Assembly (NCBI GenBank): GCA_041906305.1
Contig: JAYRJL010000001.1
Location: 186,001-250,000, forward strand
Length of the DNA stretch: 64,000 nucleotides
Direction: 5' to 3'
Source: SHVZ01 sp041906305
GTDB taxonomy: Bacteria > Pseudomonadota > Alphaproteobacteria > SHVZ01
Shown: positions 24,209 through 32,037 of the stretch, in pieces
Layout of the letters: each line of letters opens with the position of its first letter
Position numbering within the stretch: the stretch's first letter is position 1
The notes under the pieces: generated by a model
Seen by the model: the letters and a program-made list of their open reading frames with translations, nothing else
Told to the model about the DNA's origin: nothing
Database searches by the model: none
Translations under genes and position numbers: made by a program

Positions 24209-25798
24209 TCAGTGAGGAGTGACGGTGACCGGTGCGGTCGCGCCGATGCTGATTCCGACCGGACGCGCCGGCAGGTTGGAGATCTGCGGTGCCATCGCCC
24301 CTTCGATGGCTGTTTCTATGTTGGGAATGCGGCCGGACCTCACATCGATCGGCATCGTCAGGGTGACGTCGCCGCCATAGCTCTGGTCTCCCGCAGTCGA
24401 TCTCCAGCTCCCGGTGAATCGCAGGTTGTTACCGGCGGACGATCCGGACATCGTGCCGCCGAAGCTGCCGCCGACGTCGAAGCTGAGCGGAACGGGGATG
24501 GTTCGCCCGTTGGCGGTCACGAACCCGGTGGCGCTCACCGTGCGATCTCCCCGGAACGTGCCGCTGGAATGTCCGGTCAGGGTCCAGCTGCCGTTGCTGC
24601 CGCCCGGTACGACCTGGACCTCCCAGCTGCCGGTGACGATGACATTGAGGGGGAAGCTCTGGTTGACGTTGATCTCGGGAATGACCAGGGGGATCGAGAT
24701 CGCCTGAGTCTTGTTGATCGTTCCCGTGAATCTCATGTCGCTGAGATCGGCGCTCGCGCGATAGGCGTCGGCCGGCATCGCGAAGGCGACGGTGAGATCG
24801 TAGCTGCGAGCGCCGGTGCTCGAAGTCGTGCTCCCGGTGAGGCGGCCGCGCCATTGCGTGTCGCCGATCGGCGAGAACGTGATCGCCTGCGAGCTGCCCC
24901 CCGATGCGTCGGTCGATGTGCCGGTGAAGATCCGGGTCGCAATGTCGTAGGTCCCGGCGACGTTGACGTAGACATTGCCGGCGCCGCTACAGCCGACAGC
25001 TCCGCTGATGGTGACCAGTCCGCCGGAAGTCGGGTTGCGGTGCTGGATGTTTCCGGTGCAGCCGACCGCGGTGGCAATGCCGCTGCCGTCGGTCACCGTG
25101 CCGCTGACCGTGACGTTGGCCGGACCGGTATAGGTGGGACTGGCGGTCGTGACCTTGAGGTTGCTGATGCTGGCGCTCTGGGTTCGTCCGCTGTCGTAGA
25201 GGCGCGCGCCGACGATCAGGCGCATGTTCGAATAGGGGGCCGTGCCCATGTCGCCCGAAGAGACCGTGGCGCCGTTGACGGTCCAGGTGAAGGCTCCGCG
25301 CTGCACGGTGAAGACGTGGTGCGCCGCGGCACCGCCGTTGATGCCCGAGAAGGCGACTCGTCCCAGGTCCTGGTTGCCGATGCGCCCCCGCCGCGAGACG
25401 GCCCCGGCAGTCCCCTGGTACTCCCATCGATAGAAGGCCTGCGCACCGATCGGCTGCCCATAGTTCCAGCCCTTGCCGGAATCCGCGGTCAGCAGGACGA
25501 ACGGCCCGACATAGCCGAGCGACGTACCGACCGTGCCGGTGAGGTCGAACTCGACGCGGATGCCTTCGACCGGGAACGTCTCGGTCGACTCCATGAAGTC
25601 TTCGATGTAGCTGCCGATGCCGGTGGCGCTGAACGACAGGTTGCCGCCGCTCGCCTGCCAGACGTTCGCCGTCTGCGTGATGGTCAAGGCGCCGGCGTTG
25701 CGCTGCCGGTAAGGGACCCATGAGAAGGACGTGTAGGTTTCTGCCGCAGCGCCGAACGAGAAGGTCAGCGCGCAAAGAAGCAGGGAAAGCGATCGCAT
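24209..25798 (-). CDS. Large secreted beta-rich protein, unknown function
   Basis: A 529-residue exported protein from ATG 25798 (MRSLSLLLCALTFSFGAAAE). An ATG at 25828 would put ten polar residues before the signal peptide. The mature protein is Gly/Ser/Thr-rich with many alternating strands, for example a first region with a jelly-roll look (YVGPFVLLTADSGKGWNYG, RLIVGARLYDSG) that resembles a concanavalin-like lectin fold. It is followed by repeated TGSW, GTFRGDRTVSATG and GGTMSGSS strands. There is a single Cys pair near VGCTGN and VGCSG. No catalytic motif is recognised. It lies 14 bases upstream of the propeller gene and is likely to be co-transcribed, so the two may work together at the cell surface. 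Confidence 0.72.
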   Translation of the reverse strand: MRSLSLLLCALTFSFGAAAETYTSFSWVPYRQRNAGALTITQTANVWQASGGNLSFSATGIGSYIEDFMESTETFPVEGIRVEFDLTGTVGTSLGYVGPFVLLTADSGKGWNYGQPIGAQAFYRWEYQGTAGAVSRRGRIGNQDLGRVAFSGINGGAAAHHVFTVQRGAFTWTVNGATVSSGDMGTAPYSNMRLIVGARLYDSGRTQSASISNLKVTTASPTYTGPANVTVSGTVTDGSGIATAVGCTGNIQHRNPTSGGLVTISGAVGCSGAGNVYVNVAGTYDIATRIFTGTSTDASGGSSQAITFSPIGDTQWRGRLTGSTTSSTGARSYDLTVAFAMPADAYRASADLSDMRFTGTINKTQAISIPLVIPEINVNQSFPLNVIVTGSWEVQVVPGGSNGSWTLTGHSSGTFRGDRTVSATGFVTANGRTIPVPLSFDVGGSFGGTMSGSSAGNNLRFTGSWRSTAGDQSYGGDVTLTMPIDVRSGRIPNIETAIEGAMAPQISNLPARPVGISIGATAPVTVTPH

Positions 25799-25901
25799 CG
25801 ATGCCCCACCGTGATTGTCTCCAATCACGATAGAGGACGTACGCCGATACGCTTTGATTCAAGTCAAGAAGACAGGCGCGCTTTTTCGAAGCGGTGCGAA
25901 C

Positions 25902-26141
25902 TCAGCGCTTCTGCTTGTACTCGGTCTCGAGCGATTCCATCAGGCGGGCGAGCTCCCGGCGCACCTGGGTCTCGTCGCAGCCCATCAGGATCGCGTCCTC
26001 GAGCGTGTCCTTGGCGAGCTGATGCAGCTCGCTGAAGTTCTGGCTCATCACCTTGATCTTCTCGACGCAGGAAACGACCCCGCCTTCGGGCGTCCGCCAC
26101 ACCACCGCGTCGCTGTCGTAAGGTCCCCGGCGTTCGGCCAT
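25902..26141 (-). CDS. Small conserved-looking cytoplasmic protein
   Basis: A 79-residue charged protein with no signal peptide or membrane segment. The first 30 residues are strand-like (VVWRTPEGGVVSCVEKIKVM), the rest helical and acidic/basic, ending ESLETEYKQKR. The ATG at 26141 has a good AAGGAGG six bases upstream, which supports it as a real gene despite its size. I do not recognise the family. It sits between the large secreted protein gene and the TPR gene, divergent from the latter. Confidence 0.7.
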   Translation of the reverse strand: MAERRGPYDSDAVVWRTPEGGVVSCVEKIKVMSQNFSELHQLAKDTLEDAILMGCDETQVRRELARLMESLETEYKQKR

Positions 26142-26280
26142 GGCGCCTCCTTGGTTCCGGCGGGAATCCTAGCACCGGCCGGGGTGCCGTGCATGCGACC
26201 GGCGGTCACCGGAGCCCGCGGTTCGGCACCCCCGGACCCTGTTGCGGGTTGCCCGGCCCGGGATCATACTCGGGCCCGCC

Positions 26281-26835
26281 ATGCGTCTCCTGAGGCTCGC
26301 CCTCGTCCTCTTCTTGCTCGGCTTCGCCGCCGCCCCGGCCTTGGCCGGACCGCGCGAGGACCAGCTCGACAAGATGTTCGCCAGGCTCAAGGAAACGACC
26401 TCGGAGACCGAGGCATCGGCCATCACCCAGGCGATCTGGATCCTGTGGACGACGTCGGACGACTCCAACGTCAACGACATGATGCGCCGTGGCATCCGCC
26501 TGATGAACGTGCAGAACTACGACGAGGCGCTTTCGATCTTCGACCGCATGGTCAAGTACGCGCCGGAGTTCGCCGAGGGCTGGAACAAGCGCGCCACCGT
26601 CCATTACATGCTCGGCAACTTCCCGGAGTCGGTCGCCGACATCAGGAAGGTGCTGGCGCTCGAGCCGCGCCATTTCGGCGCGCTGTCGGGCCTCGGCATG
26701 ATCAACATGGAGCTCGACCGCCAGCCGGACGCGCTCAAGGCCTTCGAAGAAGCGCTCAGGGCCAACCCGTATCTGCCGGGTGCGCGACAGCAGATCCAGG
26801 AACTGAAGAAGAAGATACAGGGCTCCCCCACGTGA
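26281..26835 (+). CDS. Exported tetratricopeptide repeat protein
   Basis: A 184-residue protein from ATG 26281 (MRLLRLALVLFLLGFAAAPALAG), a clear signal peptide. An upstream in-frame ATG at 26242 would add 13 residues ahead of it. The mature part contains three TPR units, recognisable in AEGWNKRATVHYMLGNFPESVADIRKVL and ALSGLGMINMELDRQPDALKAFEEAL, suited to protein-protein contact in the periplasm. It overlaps the dihydroorotase start as GTGA, but functional linkage is not evident. Similar small TPR proteins are common in alphaproteobacteria. Confidence 0.85.
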   Translation: MRLLRLALVLFLLGFAAAPALAGPREDQLDKMFARLKETTSETEASAITQAIWILWTTSDDSNVNDMMRRGIRLMNVQNYDEALSIFDRMVKYAPEFAEGWNKRATVHYMLGNFPESVADIRKVLALEPRHFGALSGLGMINMELDRQPDALKAFEEALRANPYLPGARQQIQELKKKIQGSPT

Positions 26836-28169
26836 CCGGCTTCGATCTGATCATCCACGGCGGCCACGTGGTCACGCCGGCGGGCGTGCTCGCCATCGAC
26901 ATCGGCGTCAGGAACGGCAAGATCGCCGCGATCGGCCAGCTCTATCCCGACCAGGGCGCTGCCGACATCGACGCGACCGGCCTCTTTGTGCTCCCGGGCA
27001 TCATCGACACTCAGGTGCATTTCCGGGAACCGGGCGCCACCCACAAGGAAGACCTCCACACCGGCACGCGCGCGGCGGTGCTGGGCGGCGTCACCTCGGT
27101 CTTCGAGATGCCGAACACCAATCCGCTGACGCTGACGGCGGCGGACCTCCAGGCCAAGTTCGACCTCGCCAAGGGCCGCGCCTGGTGCGACCACGCCTTC
27201 TTCATCGGCGGCGCCGCCGAGAATGCCAACAAGCTGCACGAGCTCGAGCGCATTCCCGGCTGTTCCGGCGTGAAGGTGTTCATGGGCTCCTCGACCGGCA
27301 ACCTGCTGGTCGAGGACGATCCCACGCTCGAACGCATCATCCGCAACGGCAACCGCCGCATGGCGGTCCATGCGGAGGACGAGCCGCGCCTGAAAGAGCG
27401 AAAGCATATCGCCGACGAGGCCGCGCATCCGCGTGCGCATCCGGTCTGGCGCGACGAGACCGTCTGCCTGAAGGCGACGCAGCGCGTGGTGGGCCTGGCG
27501 CGCAAATACGGCCGCCGCGTCCACGTGCTGCACGTGACGACCGCCGAGGAGATGGAGTTCCTCGCCCAGAACAAGGACATCGTCACCGTCGAGGTGACGC
27601 CGAACCACCTGACGCTGGCGGCGCCCGACTGCTACGAGAAGCTCGGCACCCGCGCGCAGATGAACCCGCCGGTGCGCGAGCAGCGCCACCAGAACGGGCT
27701 CTGGCGCGCGATCGCCGAGGGCGTGGTCGACGTGATCGGATCGGACCACGCGCCGCACACGCTGGAGGAGAAGGCGAAGCCCTATCCGTCCTCGCCGTCC
27801 GGCATGCCGGGCGTGCAGACGACCCTGCCGCTGCTGCTGACCGCCGCCTATCACGGCAAGCTCTCGCTCGAGCGCGTCGTCGATCTCCTCTGCCACGGCC
27901 CGCAGCGCATCTACCAGATCGCCGGCAAGGGCCGGATCGCCCGCGGCTACGACGCCGACTTCGCGCTGGTCGACCTGCAGGCGTGGCGCGAGCTCAAGGA
28001 CGAGGACATGGGGACCAAGGTCGGCTGGACCCCCTTTGCCGGTTCGCGCGTCTGCGGCGTGCCGAAGATCACCATCGTCCGCGGCAACGTCGTGATGCGC
28101 GACGGCGAGCTGATCGGAACGCCCCAGGGCCAGCCCGTCCGCTTCGCCGAGACCTTCGCGCCGGCGTGA
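26832..28169 (+). CDS. pyrC: Dihydroorotase
   Basis: A 445-residue cyclic amidohydrolase that interconverts carbamoyl-aspartate and dihydroorotate in pyrimidine synthesis. Conserved elements are IDTQVHFREPG (60-68), FEMPNTNP with the orotate-binding Asn, GVKVFMGSSTGN with the presumed carboxylated Lys, AVHAEDE, VLHVTTAEE and GSDHAPH. The first His of the HxH metal pair is Gln (Gln61), a form I recall in alphaproteobacterial dihydroorotases, so it may be normal for this branch. GTG 26832 overlaps the TPR stop. A hydantoinase-like role is less likely, given the REPG loop. No other pyrimidine gene is next to it. Confidence 0.85.
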   Translation: MTGFDLIIHGGHVVTPAGVLAIDIGVRNGKIAAIGQLYPDQGAADIDATGLFVLPGIIDTQVHFREPGATHKEDLHTGTRAAVLGGVTSVFEMPNTNPLTLTAADLQAKFDLAKGRAWCDHAFFIGGAAENANKLHELERIPGCSGVKVFMGSSTGNLLVEDDPTLERIIRNGNRRMAVHAEDEPRLKERKHIADEAAHPRAHPVWRDETVCLKATQRVVGLARKYGRRVHVLHVTTAEEMEFLAQNKDIVTVEVTPNHLTLAAPDCYEKLGTRAQMNPPVREQRHQNGLWRAIAEGVVDVIGSDHAPHTLEEKAKPYPSSPSGMPGVQTTLPLLLTAAYHGKLSLERVVDLLCHGPQRIYQIAGKGRIARGYDADFALVDLQAWRELKDEDMGTKVGWTPFAGSRVCGVPKITIVRGNVVMRDGELIGTPQGQPVRFAETFAPA

Positions 28170-28717
28170 GCGCGGCACGGGTCGTCCTCCTCAACGGCGT
28201 CGGCAGCGTCGGCAAGAGCTCCATCGCCCGGGCGCTGCAGGCGATCGCGTCGCGGCCCTTCCTGCATGTGCAGATGGACGCTTTTATCGAGATGCTGCCC
28301 AAGGCGTATCTCGACCACCCCGATGGGCTGACCTTCAGGACCATCGAGCAGGACGGCAAGCCGGCGGTCGTCATCGGCAGCGGCGAGGTAACGGGCCGCG
28401 CCTTCCGCGGCATGCGTCGCGCAATCGCGGCGATGGCGGCCGAGGGCAACGACCTGATCGTCGACGACGTCCTGATCGGCGGCGCCGACGACTACGAACG
28501 GCTGCTCGCCGGGTTCACGTTCTACAAGGTCGGCGTCTTCGCGCCGCTGGACGTGCTCGAGGAGCGCGAGCGTCGGCGCGGCGACCGGATGATCGGCCTC
28601 GCGCGCTGGCAGTTCGACCGCGTGCACAAGGGGATCCGCTACGACCTCGAAGTCGATGCGAGCATCGCGACGCCGGAAGCCTGCGCCACGCAGATCAAGG
28701 AACGCTTCGACCTCTAG
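28166..28717 (+). CDS. Chloramphenicol phosphotransferase-like P-loop kinase
   Basis: A 183-residue P-loop protein. The Walker A loop GVGSVGKSS (11-19) is followed by HVQMDAFIEMLP, where the Asp takes the place of the catalytic Asp of chloramphenicol 3-O-phosphotransferase. EERERRRGDRMIGLA supplies the Arg-rich lid and DLEVDAS a C-terminal element. The overall pattern matches the CPT-like family, most members of which have unknown small-molecule substrates, so resistance should not be assumed. GTG 28166 overlaps the dihydroorotase stop as GTGA. Its last four bases overlap the convergent crotonase gene. Confidence 0.82.
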   Translation: MSAARVVLLNGVGSVGKSSIARALQAIASRPFLHVQMDAFIEMLPKAYLDHPDGLTFRTIEQDGKPAVVIGSGEVTGRAFRGMRRAIAAMAAEGNDLIVDDVLIGGADDYERLLAGFTFYKVGVFAPLDVLEERERRRGDRMIGLARWQFDRVHKGIRYDLEVDASIATPEACATQIKERFDL

Positions 28718-29469
28718 GGCTTGCTCTTGAGCGCCTTCGCCGAGGCTTCCCAGTGATCGGGATGGACCCAGGCCTTGACGAAGGCGTCGGTCTCGGTGGC
28801 GTCCACGGCGCTTCGGAGCTGCGCGTCGTGGGCGCGGGCGATGGACTTGAATCCGCGCAGCACATGAGTGCTCTGCTTCAGCATCGGCGCCAGCAGCGTC
28901 TCGATCGCCGCGTCGGCGCCGTCCGCGACGGAATCGGCGAGACCCAGGGAGGCCGCCTCCGCCGCCGTCAGCATGGCGGCGCCGGTGAGCAGCCGGAGCG
29001 CGGTCGACGAACCCACGCGCCGGATCAGGTCGTAGCCGCCGCCCCAGCCGGTGGTGACGGCGAGCCTGCCTTGAAGGAATCCGAGGCGGGCGTGTGCCGC
29101 CATCGCGCGGAGATCGCAGGCAAGCGCCAGCTCGGCGCCGCCGCCGAGCGCATCGCCGTTGAGGCGCGCGATCACCGGCGCCGGGAAGTCGCGGACCGCC
29201 TGCAGCGCCGCCTTGGCCTCGATCGAGAAGGCCTTCGCCGCCTCCGGGTCGCGCACCGCTTCGAGCTCGCGCAGGTCGCCGCCAGCGGCGAAGCACTTGT
29301 CGCCTTCGCCGGTCAGCACCACCGCCTTGATCGTCTCGTCCTTCGCGTGGTCGCCGAAGACCAGATGGATGTCGGCCAGCACCGCCTTCGACAGGGCGTT
29401 GCGCTTCTCCGGCCGGTCGATGAGGACCCGCAGCACGTCGCCGCTTCTGGAAACGATCAGGTGAGCCAT
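28714..29469 (-). CDS. Enoyl-CoA hydratase/isomerase (crotonase) family protein
   Basis: A 251-residue crotonase-fold enzyme acting on acyl-CoA. Oxyanion-hole elements are AAGGDLREL and NGDALGGGAELALACD; the latter keeps the first catalytic Glu position (GGAE). The second catalytic Glu of classical hydratases, normally in a GxPE context, appears replaced by Arg in LQGRLAVTTGWGGG. A standard hydratase reaction is therefore uncertain and an isomerase, hydrolase or other crotonase reaction is possible. ATG 29469 overlaps the stop of the upstream glycosyltransferase-like gene by one base (TGATG). Confidence 0.85.
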   Translation of the reverse strand: MAHLIVSRSGDVLRVLIDRPEKRNALSKAVLADIHLVFGDHAKDETIKAVVLTGEGDKCFAAGGDLRELEAVRDPEAAKAFSIEAKAALQAVRDFPAPVIARLNGDALGGGAELALACDLRAMAAHARLGFLQGRLAVTTGWGGGYDLIRRVGSSTALRLLTGAAMLTAAEAASLGLADSVADGADAAIETLLAPMLKQSTHVLRGFKSIARAHDAQLRSAVDATETDAFVKAWVHPDHWEASAKALKSKP

Positions 29470-30767
29470 CACGCGGTCCTGTAGAGCATCGGCGGCGGCG
29501 GTGGCGGCCGTCCTTCGATCGGCGGTGGGGCGCGGTCGAGGAAGCCGGGATTGCGGGCGAGGAAGGCTTTGGCGAGGCGCGAACCGGGAAGATCCATCGA
29601 CCAGTAGCGGTCCTCCGGATAGGGGCCGCCGACGGCGCAGCGCAGCGCGTTCTCCTGCTCGTTCAGCTGCTCGAAGCGGCTCGGCGCACCGGGCGGCGCG
29701 TCGAGGCCGTCGACGAACTCGGCGCAGGTCTCCTCGATCGCCTCCGGCTCGGCCTCGGTCATGCGCAGCCCGAGCCCGTCGAGCTGGTCGCCGTGCCAGA
29801 GGCAGGTCAGGCGCCTTTCCAGGATCTCGGCGAAGTCGAGCGGGCGGCCGGTGGCGATCTCCTCGATCCGCTTCGGCAGCAGGAGATGACCCGCTTCGAG
29901 CTCGGCGAAGTCGCTGATGTAGCCGTTGATCCCGAGCAGCGGCCGGCCGAAGGCGCGGCCGATGTCGGCGGGGCCCGAGAAGCACTGGATCAGGAACGCC
30001 GAGCGCGCGATCGCCCAGACGTCGAAGAGCGGGCTGCGCTCGGCGAGATGGGCGACGTCGTGGATGTGCGGACCGTTCGCCGGCAGCGGCGGCATCGACG
30101 CGTCGCCGATCCTCACCACCGAGTAGCCGCGACGGATCAGCATCTCGATCGCGGGCGTGTAGTTGGCGATGGTGCAGTCGCGGAAGCGGTTGAACGTGTG
30201 CTGCTCGTTGTAGCCGGGCGAGCGCGCATGGAGCACGACCAGCGGTCGGGCGAGATCGATGCCGACCCGTTCTGCCGCGGCGCGGCCCTCGTTCTCTTCT
30301 TCTTCCGTGAGCGTGAGCGTCGCCTGCTGCTGCCGGCCGCGGTGGGCGTGGTGGTAGAGCTCGCTCGCCAGCCGCGAGGCGCCGCCGAAGACGACATGAA
30401 GATCGGCGAAGTCGAAGCGCGACTGGTCGTGGAATAAGGTCGAGGCGACGCGGAAGAGGATCTGCGGATCGAGCGCGAGGTCGTCGACGATCTCGAGCCC
30501 GCGCATCGCGAGACCAGCCATGCGCGAGTTCATGCGGTGCGAGAGCGGCAGCGGCAGGAAGAACACCTGGTGCGTCGCCGCCGGAAACAGGGTGCGCAGG
30601 ATGTGGGGGTCGAACCAGATGTGGCCGATGAAGTCGACGCCCGGAAAGGGATAGACGACCGGCTTGCGTCCGTCGCGCCGGGGCGTGATCGCCCGGCGGG
30701 CGGCGGCGACGAAGGCGCCGATCTCCTGATAGGTGACGCCGCGCGAGTTGTCGAAGGACGGCGGCAA
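29469..30767 (-). CDS. TIGR04372-type putative glycosyltransferase
   Basis: A 432-residue cytoplasmic protein like the TIGR04372 family, thought to be glycosyltransferases of surface glycan loci. The tell-tale segment is VVLHARSPGYNEQHTFNRFRDC followed by YTPAIEMLIRRGYSVVRIGD, and later FLIQCFSGPADIGRAFGRPLLGIN, which resembles a GT-B donor pocket. The C-terminus is Pro-rich (PPPPPP). The start is TTG at 30767, one base after the stop of the MFS gene; no ATG or GTG lies nearby and the homologous part begins soon after. It is flanked by unrelated metabolic genes, so its glycan is unknown. Confidence 0.72.
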   Translation of the reverse strand: MPPSFDNSRGVTYQEIGAFVAAARRAITPRRDGRKPVVYPFPGVDFIGHIWFDPHILRTLFPAATHQVFFLPLPLSHRMNSRMAGLAMRGLEIVDDLALDPQILFRVASTLFHDQSRFDFADLHVVFGGASRLASELYHHAHRGRQQQATLTLTEEEENEGRAAAERVGIDLARPLVVLHARSPGYNEQHTFNRFRDCTIANYTPAIEMLIRRGYSVVRIGDASMPPLPANGPHIHDVAHLAERSPLFDVWAIARSAFLIQCFSGPADIGRAFGRPLLGINGYISDFAELEAGHLLLPKRIEEIATGRPLDFAEILERRLTCLWHGDQLDGLGLRMTEAEPEAIEETCAEFVDGLDAPPGAPSRFEQLNEQENALRCAVGGPYPEDRYWSMDLPGSRLAKAFLARNPGFLDRAPPPIEGRPPPPPPMLYRTA

Positions 30768-30768
30768 G

Positions 30769-32037
30769 TTAGGGCTGGCTCTCGCGTTTGGCCGGGACGG
30801 AAAGGAGCAGGGCGAGGCCGCCGCCGAAGAAGAGGAGGATCGTCGCCATGCCCCAGCGCTGGTTGCCGGTCGCCCGCGTCACCTCGGCGAGCAGGAGAGG
30901 GCCCAGGAACGCGGTGGCCTTGCCGGAAAGCGCCATCAGGCCGAACAGCTCGGCGCGCTTTTCCTCGGGCGCATGCCGCGCCATCCAGGTGCGGGACGCC
31001 GCCTGCACGGGCCCCAGGAACAGGCCGACCAGCAGCGCCGCACTCCAGAACACAGTCTTCGAGGTGCCGATCAGCACGACGATGCTGCAGAGGATCAGGC
31101 CGGCGAGGGCGGAGGCGATCGCCGTCTTCGCTCCGAGCCGGTCGTCGACCCAGCCGAAGGCGACCGCGCCGATCGCCGCGGTGACGTTGAGGGCGATGCC
31201 GAACTGGATCACCTCGGTGAAGGAGAAGCCGAAGGTGCCGGCGGCGTAGATGCCGCCGAATGCGAACATCGTGGTGAGGCCGTCGGTGTAGAGCATGTTG
31301 GCGAGCAGGAAGCGCCACAGCGCCGGCTCGGCGCGCGCCTCGCGGATGGTGCGGGACAGCGTCGCGATCCCGATCTTGAGCGCGGTCGACGGCGGGTATC
31401 CGCGTCCCGGCGCGTCCGGCGTCAGGAACACGAACGGGAGCATGAAGGCCAGGTACCAGAGCGCCGTCATCGGCGCGGTGGCGCGGATGTTGGCGGCCGC
31501 CTCCTTGCCGACGCCGAACAGCGGCGTGTCGGTCTGGACGAAGCCGAGCAGCGCCAGCGCCAGGCAGCCGAGGCCGCCGAGATATCCGATGCCCCAGCCC
31601 CAGCCGGAGAAGCGGCCGAGCCGCTCGGGCGGCACCAGGCCCGGCAGCATCGCGTTGTAGAAGACGACCGCGAACTCGGCGCCGAGGGTCGCGATCACAA
31701 CCAACGTCAGCGCCAGCGGCACATCGGACGGCGTCGGCCTGACGTTCCAGAGCAGCGTCGTCGCGGCGATGCAGAGCAGCGAAAAAAGGATCGCCCAGAG
31801 CTTGCGCCCGCGTCCCTGGTCGGCGATCGCGCCCAGTGCCGGGGCCAGCAGGGCGATCGCGAGCCCGGCGATCGAGGACGCGTGCCCCCACTGCGTCGTT
31901 CCTGCGGTCGGATCGGTCGCCACCGCCTCAGTGAAGTATGTGGCGAAGATGAAGGTGACGATGACGGTGAAATAGGCCGAGTTCGCCCAGTCGAAGACGC
32001 ACCAGGCGGCGAGCGCAGGCTTGGAGGCGCGGGTCAT
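30769..32037 (-). CDS. MFS transporter, UMF1 (Atg22-like) family
   Basis: A 422-residue polytopic protein, about 12 helices, of the UMF1 major facilitator branch. The N-terminal AAWCVFDWANSAYFTVIVTFIFATYF is the strongest signature of that family. Also visible are LAPALGAIADQGRGRK, VFYNAMLPGLVPPERLGRFSGWGWGIGYLGG and ARHAPEEKRAELFGL. In yeast the related Atg22 exports amino acids from the vacuole; bacterial substrates are mostly unknown. ATG 32037 overlaps the NAD-glutamate dehydrogenase stop as ATGA, so coupling to amino-acid metabolism is plausible. Confidence 0.88.
   Translation of the reverse strand: MTRASKPALAAWCVFDWANSAYFTVIVTFIFATYFTEAVATDPTAGTTQWGHASSIAGLAIALLAPALGAIADQGRGRKLWAILFSLLCIAATTLLWNVRPTPSDVPLALTLVVIATLGAEFAVVFYNAMLPGLVPPERLGRFSGWGWGIGYLGGLGCLALALLGFVQTDTPLFGVGKEAAANIRATAPMTALWYLAFMLPFVFLTPDAPGRGYPPSTALKIGIATLSRTIREARAEPALWRFLLANMLYTDGLTTMFAFGGIYAAGTFGFSFTEVIQFGIALNVTAAIGAVAFGWVDDRLGAKTAIASALAGLILCSIVVLIGTSKTVFWSAALLVGLFLGPVQAASRTWMARHAPEEKRAELFGLMALSGKATAFLGPLLLAEVTRATGNQRWGMATILLFFGGGLALLLSVPAKRESQP

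Noticed and set aside
22596..25723. Two long plus-strand frames (539 and 507 codons)
   Set aside because: Antisense of the two secreted-protein genes, which have signal peptides and repeats on the minus strand.
28166..28717. Chloramphenicol resistance
   Set aside because: The protein belongs to the CPT-like fold family, but most relatives have no known role in resistance, so a resistance label would be unsupported.
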